64,000 bases of DNA from Mycolicibacterium parafortuitum (GCF_010725485.1 NZ_AP022598.1:1612001-1676000), one strand, 5' to 3'. Positions 25,095 to 36,068 are shown, counted from the first letter of the stretch. Notes: generated by a model from the sequence alone, not told the origin. Translations and numbers: made by a program.

Positions 25095-27683
25095 ATGACC
25101 AGCGCTGCGCCGACCGACGACGAATCCAGCACCGGTGACCGGCAGACGGTGCTGGTCGTCGACGACGACACCCGGCTTCGCGAACTGCTGTGCACTGTCC
25201 TCACGCCGCTGGACTGCGAGATCGCCCAGGCGGGGTCCGGCGAAGAGGCGCTCACGATGCTGCTGGAGCGCCAGGTCGCCGTGATCGTGCTCGACATCAA
25301 CATGCCGGGTATGGACGGTTTCGAGACCGCCCAGCTGATCCGGGACGTCGAGGAGATGGCCTCGACGCCGATCATCTTCCTGACCGGCCAGGCCGAGGCC
25401 GGTGACCTGCACCGGGGCTACGATCTGGGCGCGGTCGACTTCCTGGTCAAACCGGTGTCGAGGCAGGTGTTCTACGCCAAGGTGAAGGCGTTGCTCGAGC
25501 TCGACCGGTCGTTCGCCCGGCTACGCAGCGAGGCCGCCAGACTGCACGAGCAGCAGCTGCAGACGGCCCGCGCCGCCGAGGTCCGGCAGCGCGACGAACT
25601 GGCCATCACACGGCGCCGGGAGCGGCTGACCAACATCTTCGCGGAGGCCAGCATCGATCTGGCGTCGCTCGAGCGCACCATCGTCACCGAACTCAGCCAG
25701 ATGTTCGACGCCGAATGCGTGCTGCGGCTGCCGACACCGGACCACGGATGGCACGAGTCGTTGTCGCACACCGAATCTCCGAAGGCGGCGGAACTGCTGC
25801 GCGCGTTGATGGTGGGATCCGACGCAGCCCGGATCCGGGAGGCGACGGCGTATCAGGCGGTGATGATCGAGGAGTTGACCGCCCGGAGCCAGCGGTTCGG
25901 GGTGGTCTGTGTCGGCAGGGCCGACGGGCCGGCCTTCACCGAGACGGAATCCGTGCTGTTCCGCGGCGCTTCCGCCGCCGCGGCGCTGGCGATCTCCAAC
26001 GCCACCCTGTACCGGGTGCAGGCCGAGTACGCCGCGGTCATGCAGGCCACCGGCGACGCGATCCTGGCCGTCGACGTCGCCGGTGTGATCCGTAGCTGTA
26101 ACAAGGCCGCCGTCGCGCTGTTCACGGCGGGCACCGACGGCGCCGCCGGCGGCGGCGCGTTGCTCGGCAGGTCCATCTGCGACCTCGCCGTCCCCGCCGA
26201 GCGGCAACGCATGCAGGAGCACCTCGACGACGCGTTGACGACGCGGCAGGAGGTCTCGCTGGAGATGACGCTGGCCGCCCACGACGGGCGCCACGTCGAG
26301 GTGATGATCACGATGTCGCCGATCGGCGACTCGGTCGATCTGCTGGTGGCCGTCGTGGTCCACGACCTGACGGAGATCAAGCACGCCCAGACCGAGATCC
26401 GGCATCTGGCCAGCCACGACCCGCTCACCGACCTGGCGAACCGCCGTCAGCTCAACGATCGCCTGGCCGCGCTCGCGCGCCAGCGCAACGCGACCTCGGA
26501 CCTGGTCGCGCTGCTGTACCTGGACGTCAACCACTTCAAGGCGGTCAACGACACCTATGGCCATGACACCGGGGACGAGCTGCTGCTCGAGGTGGCGACC
26601 CGGCTGCGTTCGGCGGTCAGCGAGGACACCCTGGTGTGCCGCATCGGCGGCGACGAGTTCGTCGTGGTCTTCGAGGAGGTGCGGTCGGCGGCCGCCGCCG
26701 TCGCCGCGGGGGACCGGATCCTCGAGCTCGTGCAGTCCCAACCGGTGCACTGTGGCAACGCGGTGCTGCGCCCGTCGATCAGCATGGGCATCGCATGTCT
26801 GGGGGCGACCGCACACACCCCCGAGGAGCTGCTGACCCAGGCCGATATGGCGATGTTCGAGGCGAAGAAGAGCCGGTCCCGGGTCTGTGTGCTCTACACC
26901 GACGCGATCGGCTCGCGCCAGCAGGGCAAGGTCAACCTGCGCGCGGAGGTGATCGACGCGATCGCCCGGTCGGATCTGCGCATGGTCTACCAGCCGATCG
27001 TCAATGCCGCGACCGGTGCGCTGTTCGGGGTCGAGGCGCTGGTGCGCTGGCGGCTGGCGGGTGACGAGATCCCGGCGACCGAGATCGTCTCGCTGGCAGA
27101 GGATTCGGGCCAGGCGGCACCGCTGGGCCGCTGGGTGCTGGCCCGCAGCTTCGCGGACTACGCGGCGCTCGGCAGGGACGATCTGAAGCTGCACGTCAAC
27201 GTGTCCCCGGACCAGGTGCTCGACAGCACCTTCCTGGACCATCTGATCACCGTGCACCGCAGCCACGCGATCGCACCGCAGCGGGTCTGCCTGGAACTGA
27301 CGGAGCGGGCGTTCAACCGGGATCCGGCGCCCGCACACCTCGCGCTGCGCGGGGCCCGCGAGTACGGATTCAGCCTGGCGATGGACGATTTCGGTGTCGA
27401 GCACGCCAGCATGACCAATCTGATGCACGTCCCGGTCGACTGGCTCAAGATCGACCGGTCGTTCATCGCCGAGGTCCACCACAACGAACTGGTGCAGCGG
27501 CTGGTGCGCAGCCAGATCGCGGTCGCACAGTGCATGCAGGTCGACGTCATCGCCGAGGGTGTGGAGCGGCAGCAGCAGGCCGACTGGCTGCGCGACGCGG
27601 GATGCGTTCTGCAGCAGGGCTTCCTGTACTCACCACCGATCGAGGCGGCCGAACTGGGCGACTATCTGACGAGACTGGGGTGA
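25095..27683 (+). CDS. REC-GAF-PAS-GGDEF-EAL c-di-GMP signalling protein
   Basis: This 862-residue protein has a receiver domain at residues 18-135 with phospho-acceptor Asp67 (LDINMPGMDG) and the switch Lys in VKPVS. A short coiled coil and a GAF-like segment (about 185-305) precede a PAS domain (about 310-425). GGDEF is intact at 518-522. The inhibitory-site position reads VSED, so its Arg is missing. EAL is intact at 647-649 (EALVRW), with NVSPDQ, LELTE, MDDFG, LKIDRSFI, AEGVE and QGF. Both cyclase and phosphodiesterase therefore look competent. The ATG at 25095 follows GGAGGGG; ATG 25065 is an alternative. The hybrid kinase starts 1 nt after the stop and is its likely phosphodonor. Confidence 0.92.
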   Translation: MTSAAPTDDESSTGDRQTVLVVDDDTRLRELLCTVLTPLDCEIAQAGSGEEALTMLLERQVAVIVLDINMPGMDGFETAQLIRDVEEMASTPIIFLTGQAEAGDLHRGYDLGAVDFLVKPVSRQVFYAKVKALLELDRSFARLRSEAARLHEQQLQTARAAEVRQRDELAITRRRERLTNIFAEASIDLASLERTIVTELSQMFDAECVLRLPTPDHGWHESLSHTESPKAAELLRALMVGSDAARIREATAYQAVMIEELTARSQRFGVVCVGRADGPAFTETESVLFRGASAAAALAISNATLYRVQAEYAAVMQATGDAILAVDVAGVIRSCNKAAVALFTAGTDGAAGGGALLGRSICDLAVPAERQRMQEHLDDALTTRQEVSLEMTLAAHDGRHVEVMITMSPIGDSVDLLVAVVVHDLTEIKHAQTEIRHLASHDPLTDLANRRQLNDRLAALARQRNATSDLVALLYLDVNHFKAVNDTYGHDTGDELLLEVATRLRSAVSEDTLVCRIGGDEFVVVFEEVRSAAAAVAAGDRILELVQSQPVHCGNAVLRPSISMGIACLGATAHTPEELLTQADMAMFEAKKSRSRVCVLYTDAIGSRQQGKVNLRAEVIDAIARSDLRMVYQPIVNAATGALFGVEALVRWRLAGDEIPATEIVSLAEDSGQAAPLGRWVLARSFADYAALGRDDLKLHVNVSPDQVLDSTFLDHLITVHRSHAIAPQRVCLELTERAFNRDPAPAHLALRGAREYGFSLAMDDFGVEHASMTNLMHVPVDWLKIDRSFIAEVHHNELVQRLVRSQIAVAQCMQVDVIAEGVERQQQADWLRDAGCVLQQGFLYSPPIEAAELGDYLTRLG

Positions 27684-27684
27684 C

Positions 27685-30600
27685 ATGAGGCTCGCGACCC
27701 GACTGGCGATCCTGTGCGGCGCGGCGCTGGTGGCGATCATCGCCGCCAATACGCTGTACACGGTTCAGACCAACCGCATCTCGGCGCTGTACGAACAGCG
27801 TCAGCTGGTGCGGGAGGCGCAGGTCACCGCGCTCGACGCGGACCGGGACCTGCAGAGCCTGCTCGCCGCCTACAGCCAGCTGCTGGCCACCCCTGACCCC
27901 GGGCAGCGGGCCCGGCTGCAGGCCCGGCTGGACGGGCTGGACAGCTCCATCGATACCGATCTGCGCTCGGCCGCGCAGAACACCACCGACGACGGTATCC
28001 GCAGGCAGTACCAGCAGGCGGTGACCAGCTGGGAGACGTTCCGGCGCAACTACCGCGACGAGCTGGACGACATCAGGAGCACCGGGGACGCCGCGGCGTC
28101 GGCCGCCGACATCGACGCCCAGACCGCGCAGTTGGCAAGCCAACTCGACCAGATCGAACAGGAGACCGCCCGCACCGTCGACGAGGTCAACCAGCGCGCG
28201 GCGGCGTCGATCAGCGCCTCCCGGGCCTTCCTGTGGACGTTCGTCAGCGTGATCGTCGTCGCGCTCGGGGTGATGATGGCGGTGACCAGCCGCAACATCC
28301 ATCGCACGGTCACCGCGTCGGCCGCAGCGAACGAGAAGGCCCGCCGCTCCAAGGAGATTCAGGCCGAGCTGATGACCGAGGTGCAGGGTGTCGAAGACCT
28401 CGCCGCGGCCAGCGGGATCATCCTGACCGGCAGCGCGAAGGCCGTCGACGCCAAGCACGCCGCGCTGTATCTGCAGCAGCCCGACGAGCCGGGCCGCTTC
28501 GCGCTGACCGCGTCGTATGCGTTCCAGCGCCGCAAGGGCCTGCCCAACTCGTACGGGTTCGGTGAGGGGCTGGTCGGCCAGTGTGCGCTGGAGGGCAACA
28601 GGATCGAGGTGACCGGCGCCCCGGCGGACTACGTCGAGATCGTGTCCGGGCTGGGCAAGACCGAGCCGATGTCGCTGATCCTGGTGCCGATCAAATTCGA
28701 GCACGAGGTGCTCGGCGTCATCGAGCTCGCGGGCCTGCGGCTGTTCTCCGCCGACGACGTCGAGCTGTTGGAGAGCATCGCGCTGGGCGCGGGCGTCGCG
28801 CTCAGCGCGATCGAGTCGGCGCAGAAAACCCGTGACCTGCTGCGCATCTCGCAAGCCCAGACCGAGGAACTGCAGACCCAGGAAGAGGAGTTGCGCGCCG
28901 CCAACGAACAACTCACCCAGCGCGAGGATCTGCTCTCGGCGCAGAACGCCGAACTGGAGGAGACCACCGAGGAGTTGCGCACCCAGAAAGAAGAACTGCG
29001 CGCGAGCTCGGAACGCCTTGAGGCCCAGGCGCGGGCGCTGGAGGAGAAGAACGAGGAGTTGCAGCACCTCAGTGCGTCACTGGAGGCCAAGGCCGAGGAA
29101 CTGGCGGTGTCCTCGCGGTACAAATCGGAATTCCTCGCCAACATGTCCCACGAGCTGCGCACCCCGCTGAACAGCATCCTGATCCTGGCCGGTCTGCTGA
29201 CCGACTCCGACGAACCGCTGCGCCCCAAGCAGCACGAGTTCGCCGAGACGATCCAGCAGTCCGGCAAGGATCTGCTCAACCTGATCGACGAGGTTCTCGA
29301 CCTGGCGAAGGTCGAATCCGGATCGCTGCACGTGGAGAAGGAGCCGATCGAGGTCGCCGGGCTGGTCACGTTCCTGGAGCGCACCTTCCGGCACATGGCG
29401 CAGGACAAGAACATCGAATTCGGTGTCAGCGTGGACCCGGCCGCGCCACCGCGACTCACCAGTGACTACACCAGGGTCAAGCAGATCGCGAAGAACCTGG
29501 TCGCCAACGCGATCAAGTTCACCGACGAGGGCTCGGTCACCGTGCGGATCTCCGGTGCCGACGACACCGACGGCCGCCCCGGCGGACGGTATCTGTCGCT
29601 CGCGGTCGTCGACACCGGGATCGGTATCGACGAGAAGGACCACCACCTGATCTTCGAGTCCTTCCAGCAGGCGGGCCGCGGCTCGGCGAAACAGTACGGC
29701 GGCACCGGGCTCGGTCTGGCGATCAGCCGCGAGCTGGCCCGCCACCTGGGTGGTGACATCGCGCTGCGCAGCACGCTGGGGCAGGGCTCGACGTTCACCT
29801 GCTACCTGCCCGTCGAGGCCCCCGACGCACCGGCACCGGAACCGCGCACGACGTCGCCGCGCGGATCCCGGCCGGCCGCCGTGGCCGCCCGGCCCGCCGT
29901 CGAGACCGACGGTGAAGCCGATATCGACACCGACTCGGCCGATCGCTTCGGCACCGTCGACATCTCCGATGTGCAGTGGCCGCGGGGCGGCAAGCCCGTG
30001 CTGCTGATCGTCGAGGACGATGCCACCTTCGCCCGCATGCTCGCCGAACTCGCGGCCGAGGCCGGGTTCGCGTCCGTGGTGACCGCCAGCGGGCGAAAAG
30101 CGTTGGCGCTGGCCAAAGAACACCAACCGGCGGCGATCACCCTCGACATCGGGCTGCCCGACATGGCCGGGTGGGTGGTGCTCGACGTGCTCAAACACGA
30201 CCTGGCCACCAGGCACATCCCGGTCAACGTGGTGTCCGGCACCGACGACGACGGCCGCGGCCGCCGGATGGGTGCGATCCACACGCTGAACAAGCCCGCC
30301 GAGATCGCCGATCTGCGGTCGATGTTCACCTCGACCGCGGATTTCCTGAAGCCGGGCCCGCGGCACGTGCTGGTCGCCGAGGACGACGCCAACCAGCGTC
30401 AGGTGGTCAAGCACATGATCGAGAGCGACGACATCGCGATCACCTGTGTCGGCACCGGCGAGCAGGTGCTGGCCGAACTTTCCGGTCCCACCCACTACGA
30501 CTGTGTGGTACTGGATCTCGGGCTCCCCGACATCGACGGGATCGACCTGATCGAACGGATCAAGGACCAGCTGGAGGCCAAACACCTGCCGGTGATCGTG

Positions 30601-31200
30601 CACACCGGGCGTGAGTTGACCCCCGCGGAGACCGAACGGCTGGAGGATCTGGCCGCGGCGATCGTGCTGAAGAACGCGCGCTCCCCGGAACGCCTGTTGG
30701 ACGAGACGGCGTTGTTCCTGCACCGTGTCGCCGACGACATGCCCAACTCGGCGCGCGAGATCCTGGCCAATCCCCGCCGCATCGACGAATCGCTGGAAGG
30801 CAACACCGTGCTGCTCGTCGACGACGACGTCCGCAACGTGTTCTCCCTCGGCAGTGCGCTCAAGCGCTACGGGATCACGGTGCTGCCGGCGCGCAACGGG
30901 CAGGCGGGCATCGACACCCTCGACGAGCACCCTGAGGTGGGGCTGGTGTTGATGGACATCATGATGCCGGTGATGGACGGTTACGAGGCGATGCGCCGCA
31001 TCCGTGCCGACCAGCGCTGGCGCAATCTGCCGATCGTCGCGCTGACCGCCAAGGCGATGAAGGGCGATCGCCAGAAGTGCCTGGAGGCAGGCGCTTCCGA
31101 CTACGTCACCAAGCCGGTCGACATGGACCAGCTGACGTCTGTGCTGCGGGTCTGGCTGGCCAACCGTCCGCGCGGTCAGCGCAAGGCGACGGACTCCTGA
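27685..31200 (+). CDS. Hybrid histidine kinase with three receiver domains
   Basis: This 1171-residue kinase has TM1 at about residues 7-25 and an extracytoplasmic helical domain of about 150 residues resembling CHASE3/4HB. TM2 follows at about 182-200, then a GAF domain (about 230-380) and a long coiled coil of repeated EELRAQ-type heptads (about 388-480). The HisKA His489 is in SHELRTPLN. The HATPase shows [23 protein letters not shown] and [13 protein letters not shown]. Three receivers carry phospho-acceptors Asp821, Asp944 and Asp1091. Signals at the membrane should drive a multistep relay. It lies between the c-di-GMP protein and cheR, with gaps of only 1 and 5 nt, so a single operon is likely. 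Confidence 0.94.
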   Translation: MRLATRLAILCGAALVAIIAANTLYTVQTNRISALYEQRQLVREAQVTALDADRDLQSLLAAYSQLLATPDPGQRARLQARLDGLDSSIDTDLRSAAQNTTDDGIRRQYQQAVTSWETFRRNYRDELDDIRSTGDAAASAADIDAQTAQLASQLDQIEQETARTVDEVNQRAAASISASRAFLWTFVSVIVVALGVMMAVTSRNIHRTVTASAAANEKARRSKEIQAELMTEVQGVEDLAAASGIILTGSAKAVDAKHAALYLQQPDEPGRFALTASYAFQRRKGLPNSYGFGEGLVGQCALEGNRIEVTGAPADYVEIVSGLGKTEPMSLILVPIKFEHEVLGVIELAGLRLFSADDVELLESIALGAGVALSAIESAQKTRDLLRISQAQTEELQTQEEELRAANEQLTQREDLLSAQNAELEETTEELRTQKEELRASSERLEAQARALEEKNEELQHLSASLEAKAEELAVSSRYKSEFLANMSHELRTPLNSILILAGLLTDSDEPLRPKQHEFAETIQQSGKDLLNLIDEVLDLAKVESGSLHVEKEPIEVAGLVTFLERTFRHMAQDKNIEFGVSVDPAAPPRLTSDYTRVKQIAKNLVANAIKFTDEGSVTVRISGADDTDGRPGGRYLSLAVVDTGIGIDEKDHHLIFESFQQAGRGSAKQYGGTGLGLAISRELARHLGGDIALRSTLGQGSTFTCYLPVEAPDAPAPEPRTTSPRGSRPAAVAARPAVETDGEADIDTDSADRFGTVDISDVQWPRGGKPVLLIVEDDATFARMLAELAAEAGFASVVTASGRKALALAKEHQPAAITLDIGLPDMAGWVVLDVLKHDLATRHIPVNVVSGTDDDGRGRRMGAIHTLNKPAEIADLRSMFTSTADFLKPGPRHVLVAEDDANQRQVVKHMIESDDIAITCVGTGEQVLAELSGPTHYDCVVLDLGLPDIDGIDLIERIKDQLEAKHLPVIVHTGRELTPAETERLEDLAAAIVLKNARSPERLLDETALFLHRVADDMPNSAREILANPRRIDESLEGNTVLLVDDDVRNVFSLGSALKRYGITVLPARNGQAGIDTLDEHPEVGLVLMDIMMPVMDGYEAMRRIRADQRWRNLPIVALTAKAMKGDRQKCLEAGASDYVTKPVDMDQLTSVLRVWLANRPRGQRKATDS

Positions 31201-31205
31201 CCCCG

Positions 31206-32063
31206 ATGGCCGCGCAGATCCCGGAGCCGGCGCGAGCACGTGACCTTGAGGCCATCGAGGCCGACGCGTTCTTCTTCACGGTGTTCGAGCATCTCGGCTA
31301 CGACTTCCGGCACTACAGCGACGCGTCCCGCAACCGGCGGCTCGCGGCCTTCGTCGGTCGGCACAAGTTCGCCAGCATCTCCGAAGCGCAGGGCAGGGTG
31401 CTGCGGGATCCGGCACTGTTGGCCGACCTGCTTTCCACGATGACGGTGAACGTCACCGAGATGTTCCGGGATCCGTTGGTGTTCGCCAAGATTCGCAGTG
31501 AGATCGTGCCCAGGCTGGCCACCTATCCGCGGATCAGGGTCTGGGTCGCGGGCTGTGCGACGGGGGAGGAGGCGTACTCGGTGGCGATCCTGCTCGACGA
31601 GGCGGGGCTGCTCGAGCGCACCACGATCTACGCCACCGACATCGACAACGAATCGCTGCGGGCGGCCACCTCGGCGATCTACCCGGCCGACGCGATGGTG
31701 CGCGCCACCCGCAACTACCAGGCCAGCGGCGGTGAGCGGCCGTTCTCGCAGTGGTACATCGCGAAGTACGACCGGTGCATCCTGAGCCCCGACCTGCGCT
31801 CGCGGATCGAGTTCTTCTCGCACAATCTCGCGACCGACAGCGCGTTCGGCGAGTTCAACCTGATCATGTGCCGCAACGTGTTCATCTACTTCGAGCAGAT
31901 GCTCCAATACCGCGTCGAGAAGATCTTCAGCGACAGTCTCTCGCCCTTCGGCAATCTCGCGATCGGTCCGCGCGAGAGCCTCACCGAGGCCGGGAAGAGG
32001 TTGTTCGCCCCGGTGGACCGCAGACTGGGGCTGTTCGTGAAGAGCCAGCATGGCCGCCCCTGA
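31206..32063 (+). CDS. CheR-type protein methyltransferase
   Basis: This 285-residue CheR has an N-terminal helical domain ([25 protein letters not shown]). The SAM fold shows [19 protein letters not shown] near residue 115, [11 protein letters not shown], and [13 protein letters not shown]. CheR methylates glutamates of chemoreceptors with S-adenosylmethionine. No MCP gene is visible, so the substrate may be the hybrid kinase, whose long coiled coil is rich in Glu/Gln (inference). The ATG at 31206 is 5 nt after the kinase stop. The frame overlaps cheB by 14 nt. Confidence 0.93.
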   Translation: MAAQIPEPARARDLEAIEADAFFFTVFEHLGYDFRHYSDASRNRRLAAFVGRHKFASISEAQGRVLRDPALLADLLSTMTVNVTEMFRDPLVFAKIRSEIVPRLATYPRIRVWVAGCATGEEAYSVAILLDEAGLLERTTIYATDIDNESLRAATSAIYPADAMVRATRNYQASGGERPFSQWYIAKYDRCILSPDLRSRIEFFSHNLATDSAFGEFNLIMCRNVFIYFEQMLQYRVEKIFSDSLSPFGNLAIGPRESLTEAGKRLFAPVDRRLGLFVKSQHGRP

Positions 32064-32688
32064 CGTGATCGTCCTCGGCGGCAGCGCCGGCGGTATGAAC
32101 GCGGTGCGCGAGGTGCTCACCACGCTCACCGGCCTGCGCACCAGCGTGCTCTGCGTGGTGTTGCACCGACCGCCCGAGTACTCGCCGCTGGCCGAGGTGC
32201 TGCAGACCTACACGCCGCTGCCGGTGCACGAACCGCCCGACAGCCCGTGGCACTGCCCGCTCGGGGCGGTCACCGTCGCACCCGCCGGATACCACCTCCT
32301 GCTGGGCCGCGGCCGCGCGCGTTCGACCGACGGGAAGGAGGCCATCGGGCCGTACACCACCGCGCCCGGGGTGCGAGCTCATCTGACCCTGGACGAGCCG
32401 GTCGCGTACTCCCGGCCGTCTCTGGACGTGACGTTCACCAGTGCCGCCGAGTTCGGCGCGTCCGTGGTCGCGGTGCTGCTGTCGTGCGCCAACGACGACG
32501 GCGCCGCCGGGTGCGCGGCGGTGCAGGCCGCGGGCGGGCGCGTGGTGCTGCAGGCTCCCGCGACGTGTGAGGCGCCGATCGCGGTGAACGCGGCGCTGCG
32601 CCGGATCGAACCGGACCACGTCGCCGATCCGGCGGGCATCGGCACGTGGCTCGCGCAGCAACTGGCGCTGGGTGCGAAGCCGCACTAA
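32050..32688 (+). CDS. CheB-type methylesterase catalytic domain, no receiver
   Basis: This 212-residue protein is a lone CheB catalytic domain. The triad is visible as Ser12 (LGGSAGG), His39 (VLHRPP) and Asp150 (CANDDGAAG). The PTYxPSID-equivalent strand reads [13 protein letters not shown]. It should remove methyl groups (or deamidate Gln) from CheR substrates. It lacks the N-terminal receiver of chemotaxis CheB, so control by phosphorylation would have to come from a partner such as one of the four receivers in the operon. The ATG at 32050 overlaps cheR by 14 nt. Confidence 0.92.
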   Translation: MAAPDVIVLGGSAGGMNAVREVLTTLTGLRTSVLCVVLHRPPEYSPLAEVLQTYTPLPVHEPPDSPWHCPLGAVTVAPAGYHLLLGRGRARSTDGKEAIGPYTTAPGVRAHLTLDEPVAYSRPSLDVTFTSAAEFGASVVAVLLSCANDDGAAGCAAVQAAGGRVVLQAPATCEAPIAVNAALRRIEPDHVADPAGIGTWLAQQLALGAKPH

Positions 32689-32702
32689 GTTACCGATTCG
32701 TG

Positions 32703-33695
32703 ATGTTCTCCGCTGCCCGGGCAGCCGCACGCTGGATCACCCCGTTCCTGGCCGCCGCGGCCGTCGCCGGCGCCGGCGCCGTCGCAGCACCGCTGGAGGG
32801 CACGCCCGCACCGTCGGTGCGTCTGGTCAGCGATGCCAACCCGCTGGCCGGGCTGCCGTTCTACGTCAATCCCCAGTCGAAGGGGATGCGTGCGCTGGCG
32901 AGCAACCCCGATCCGCTGCTGGCCGAGGTCGTCAACACCCCGACCGCGTACTGGATGGATCACATCTCCACCCCGGCGGTCGACGCGAAGTACATCCAGA
33001 CCGCGCAGGCCGCGGGCACCATGCCGGTGCTGGCGCTCTACGGCATCCCGAACCGCGACTGCGGCAGCTACGCCGCCGGCGGCTTCGGCTCGGCCGGCGC
33101 CTACCGGGCCTGGATCGACGGTGTGGCCGGCGCGATCGGCGGCGGACCGGCCGCGGTGATCCTGGAACCGGACGCGCTCGCGATGATCGACTGCCTGTCC
33201 CCGGCGCAGCAGCAGGAACGGCTGGAGCTGATCGGGTACGCCGTCGACACGCTGACCCGGAACCCGGCCACCGCGGTGTACGTCGACGCCGGACACTCGC
33301 GCTGGGTGCCCGCCGACCTGATGGCCAGCCGGCTCAACCAGGTCGGCATCGCGAAGGCACGCGGCTTCAGCCTGAACACCGCGAACTTCTTCACCACCGA
33401 GGAATCGATGGGCTACGGCGGTGCGATCTCCGGGATGACCGGCGGCAAGCCCTACGTCATCGACACCTCCCGCAACGGAGTCGGGCCTGTCGAGGGCGAC
33501 GACCTGTACTGGTGCAATCCGAGTGGCCGGGCCCTGGGTGCCCGCCCCACCACGAACACCGGAAACCCGCAGGTGGATGCGTTCCTGTGGGTGAAGCGGC
33601 CCGGTGAGTCGGACGGGGCGTGCCGCGGCGCGCCGAGCGCGGGCACCTTCGTCGCGCAGAACGCGATCGATCTGGCCCGCAACGCGGGTTGGTGA
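32703..33695 (+). CDS. Glycoside hydrolase family 6 endoglucanase, secreted
   Basis: This 330-residue protein has a signal peptide (about residues 1-33, Ala-rich core ending AVAAP) and a GH6 domain. GH6 marks are FYVNPQSKGM, VLALYGIPNRDCGSYAAGG (catalytic-acid region), ILEPDAL, VYVDAGHSRW, FSLNTANFF, YVIDTSRNG, and the terminal DAFLWVKRPGESDG. It should cut beta-1,4-glucan outside the cell. Mycobacteria carry a small set of such cellulases without an obvious cellulose diet. The ATG at 32703 is chosen for the signal peptide. No carbohydrate-binding module is present. It lies 14 nt after cheB. Confidence 0.92.
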   Translation: MFSAARAAARWITPFLAAAAVAGAGAVAAPLEGTPAPSVRLVSDANPLAGLPFYVNPQSKGMRALASNPDPLLAEVVNTPTAYWMDHISTPAVDAKYIQTAQAAGTMPVLALYGIPNRDCGSYAAGGFGSAGAYRAWIDGVAGAIGGGPAAVILEPDALAMIDCLSPAQQQERLELIGYAVDTLTRNPATAVYVDAGHSRWVPADLMASRLNQVGIAKARGFSLNTANFFTTEESMGYGGAISGMTGGKPYVIDTSRNGVGPVEGDDLYWCNPSGRALGARPTTNTGNPQVDAFLWVKRPGESDGACRGAPSAGTFVAQNAIDLARNAGW

Positions 33696-33721
33696 GACCG
33701 GTAGTCGGGTAGCTGACAGCG

Positions 33722-35227
33722 GTGTCGGACGAACCGCTTCTGGTACCCGGTCGGACCTGCTGGCAGGTCGCGACCGCGCAGCGGTTCGCGCCGATCATCG
33801 ACGGCGCCGACTATCTGGCGCACGTCAAGGCCGCGATGCTGCGCGCCGAACGCCGGATCATGCTGATCGGCTGGGACTTCGACTACCGCACCGCGTTCGA
33901 GCCGACCGGCGCCACGCTGTCGGGTCCGGACCACCTCGGCCCGTTCCTGCAGTGGCTGCTGCTGGCCCGCCGGGACCTGAAGGTGTACCTGCTCAAGTCC
34001 AACCTGAACCTGCTGCCCGCGCTCGACGGATTCTGGTTCGGCGTCACGCCGGTCGCGCTGCTCAACCAGATCACTTCCCGCCGAATCCATTTCGCGGTGG
34101 ACGGGGTGCGCCCGACCGGTGCGGTGCACCATCAGAAGATCGTGGTCATCGACGACTCGGTGGCGTTCTGCGGTGGGATCGACCTGACCATCGGGCGCTG
34201 GGACACCCGCGAGCACGCGCCTGAGGAGCCCGGCAGGCACACCTCCGGTGAGCCGTACGGCCCCCGTCACGAGGTCGCCGCGGTGATGGACGGTGACGCC
34301 GCACGGGTGCTCGGTGAGCAGGCCCGCCTGCGGTGGCGCGATGCGACGGGGCAGAAGCTGCCGCCGGTGACCGCGGAGGAGTCTGCGTGGCCGCACCGGC
34401 TGGCGCCGGCGCTGCGCGACGTCGAGGTCGGGGTGGCCCGCACGATGCCCGCACTGCCGGACCGCGACGAGGTGCGCGAGGTCGAGGCGCTGGACCTGGC
34501 CGCGATCGCGGCGGCCCGCTCGGTGATCTACCTGGAGAACCAGTACCTCGCGTCGCGGGGGCTGGTGGAGGCACTCGCCGAACGGTTACGCGAGCCCGAC
34601 GGGCCGCAGGTCGTGATCGTGCTGCCGCGATCCTCGGAGAGCCGGCTGGAGCGCGAGTCGATGGACAGTGCCCGCGAGCGCCTGCTGCGGGTGCTGTGGG
34701 ACGCCGACGAACACGACAGGCTGGGCGTGTACTGGCCCGCCGTGGCGGGCGGGATCTCGGTGTACGTGCACGCCAAGGTCATGGTCATCGACGACCGGCT
34801 GCTGCGGATCGGCTCGTCGAACCTGAACAACCGCTCGCTGGGCTTCGACAGCGAGTGCGACGTCGCGCTGGAGTCGACGGACGGCGGGCGCGACGACGTG
34901 CGCCGGCTGATCCTGGCCACCCGTGACGGCCTGGTCGCCGAGCACCTCGGGGTGTCCCGGGAGGCGTTCGAACAGGAGTTGGCGGAACAGGATTCGTTCG
35001 TCGCCACCGTCGACGCACTGCGCGGCGCGGGCCGCTCACTGCGCAAGTTCACCGAGTTCATGGTCGAGGCCGATGTCAGCCCGCTCGCGGAGAACGAGCT
35101 GATGGACCCCGACCACGTGCCGCCGTCGCTGGCCGAGAGCGCGTGGAAACTCGTCACGGGCGTCACGGCGCGGGTTTTGGGAAAGTGGATACCGGCGGCG
35201 GTCACACACGGTATTCGTGCAGGGTGA
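33722..35227 (+). CDS. Phospholipase D-family protein
   Basis: This 501-residue protein has two HKD motifs: [10 protein letters not shown] near residue 139 and HAKVMVIDD near residue 349. Each is followed by Asn/Gly-rich strands ([24 protein letters not shown]). It has no signal peptide. The size and WDFDYRTAF opening match cytosolic or secreted actinobacterial PLDs acting on phospholipids or doing transphosphatidylation (cardiolipin-like chemistry). The GTG at 33722 starts 26 nt after the GH6 gene. The last bases overlap the cyclase gene by 4 nt (GTGA). A second gene of the same architecture is at 51592-53136. Confidence 0.93.
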   Translation: MSDEPLLVPGRTCWQVATAQRFAPIIDGADYLAHVKAAMLRAERRIMLIGWDFDYRTAFEPTGATLSGPDHLGPFLQWLLLARRDLKVYLLKSNLNLLPALDGFWFGVTPVALLNQITSRRIHFAVDGVRPTGAVHHQKIVVIDDSVAFCGGIDLTIGRWDTREHAPEEPGRHTSGEPYGPRHEVAAVMDGDAARVLGEQARLRWRDATGQKLPPVTAEESAWPHRLAPALRDVEVGVARTMPALPDRDEVREVEALDLAAIAAARSVIYLENQYLASRGLVEALAERLREPDGPQVVIVLPRSSESRLERESMDSARERLLRVLWDADEHDRLGVYWPAVAGGISVYVHAKVMVIDDRLLRIGSSNLNNRSLGFDSECDVALESTDGGRDDVRRLILATRDGLVAEHLGVSREAFEQELAEQDSFVATVDALRGAGRSLRKFTEFMVEADVSPLAENELMDPDHVPPSLAESAWKLVTGVTARVLGKWIPAAVTHGIRAG

Positions 35228-36021
35228 GCAACCGCACGCTGATCGACATCTCCGTACCGCTGCGCGGCGGGATCGCCTCCGACCCGCCGGGACTGCGTCC
35301 GGAGATCGAATACCTGACCCACCGCGACACCGTCGCCGACGTGTTGTCGTTCTTCCCCGGCGCCACCGAGGACGACCTGCCCGACGGGGAGGGCTGGGCG
35401 ATCGAACGGGTGTCGATGACCACCCATTGCGGCACCCACCTCGACGCGCCGTACCATTTCGCGTCCACGATGAACATGGCCACGAAGAAGGACGGCGAGC
35501 GCGCCATCACCATCGACGAGGTCCCGCTGGAATGGTGTTTCCAGCCAGGCGTGAAGCTCGACTTCCGGCATTTCGGCGACGGCTACGTCGTCACCCCGGA
35601 CGACATCGACGCCGAACTCGACCGCATCGGCCACACGCTGTCCCCACTGGAGATCGTCGTCGTGAACACAAGCGCCGGAACCCGGTACGGCCACGATGAT
35701 TACGTGCAGCGCGGGTGCGGCATCGGCCGGGACGCGACGCTGCACATGCTCGAACAGGGGGTCAGGCTCACCGGGACCGACGCGTGGAGCTGGGACGCGC
35801 CGTTCTCCTACACCGCGCGGCGCTACGCCGAATCCCATGACGCGTCGATCATCTGGGAAGGCCACCGGGCCGGACGCGATATCGGTTACTGCCATCTGGA
35901 GAAGCTGCACAACCTGGAGCAGTTGCCCGCCACCGGATTCCAGGTGTCGTGCTTCCCGGTCAAGGTGCACGAGGCGTCGGCGGGGTGGACCCGCGCGGTG
36001 GCGATCCTCGACGCTCCCTAG
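35224..36021 (+). CDS. Cyclase-family metal hydrolase (KynB/cyclase superfamily)
   Basis: This 265-residue protein carries the cyclase-family metal motif HxGTHxDxPxH as [11 protein letters not shown] (residues 68-78). An early DISVPL strand and a late WSWDAPF / [10 protein letters not shown] follow. Family members include kynurenine formamidase and isatin hydrolase, so it is a metal-dependent hydrolase of an amide or lactam. The substrate cannot be assigned. The GTG at 35224 overlaps the phospholipase D stop, giving a tight translational link, though the enzymes are unrelated in reaction. Confidence 0.88.
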   Translation: MSNRTLIDISVPLRGGIASDPPGLRPEIEYLTHRDTVADVLSFFPGATEDDLPDGEGWAIERVSMTTHCGTHLDAPYHFASTMNMATKKDGERAITIDEVPLEWCFQPGVKLDFRHFGDGYVVTPDDIDAELDRIGHTLSPLEIVVVNTSAGTRYGHDDYVQRGCGIGRDATLHMLEQGVRLTGTDAWSWDAPFSYTARRYAESHDASIIWEGHRAGRDIGYCHLEKLHNLEQLPATGFQVSCFPVKVHEASAGWTRAVAILDAP

Positions 36022-36043
36022 CCTCGGGGCCGACTGCCGAGAA

Positions 36044-36068
36044 CCCCTGTCACGTAGCGTGACGGGGG
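36044..36068 (+). other. GC-rich hairpin at the start of the methyltransferase gene
   Basis: CCCCTGTCACG (36044-36054) pairs with CGTGACGGGGG (36058-36068) around a 3-nt loop, with a single G-U wobble in 11 pairs. It sits 22 nt after the cyclase stop, and its right arm runs into the GTG start at 36068. It could terminate upstream transcription or mask the ribosome site. There is no T-tract. Confidence 0.4.

Noticed and set aside
25521..27482. 653-codon open frame on the minus strand
   Set aside because: Complement of the GGDEF/EAL gene, whose motifs are all intact on the other strand.
29077..31239. 720-codon open frame on the minus strand
   Set aside because: Complement of the hybrid-kinase gene; low-complexity translation without motifs.
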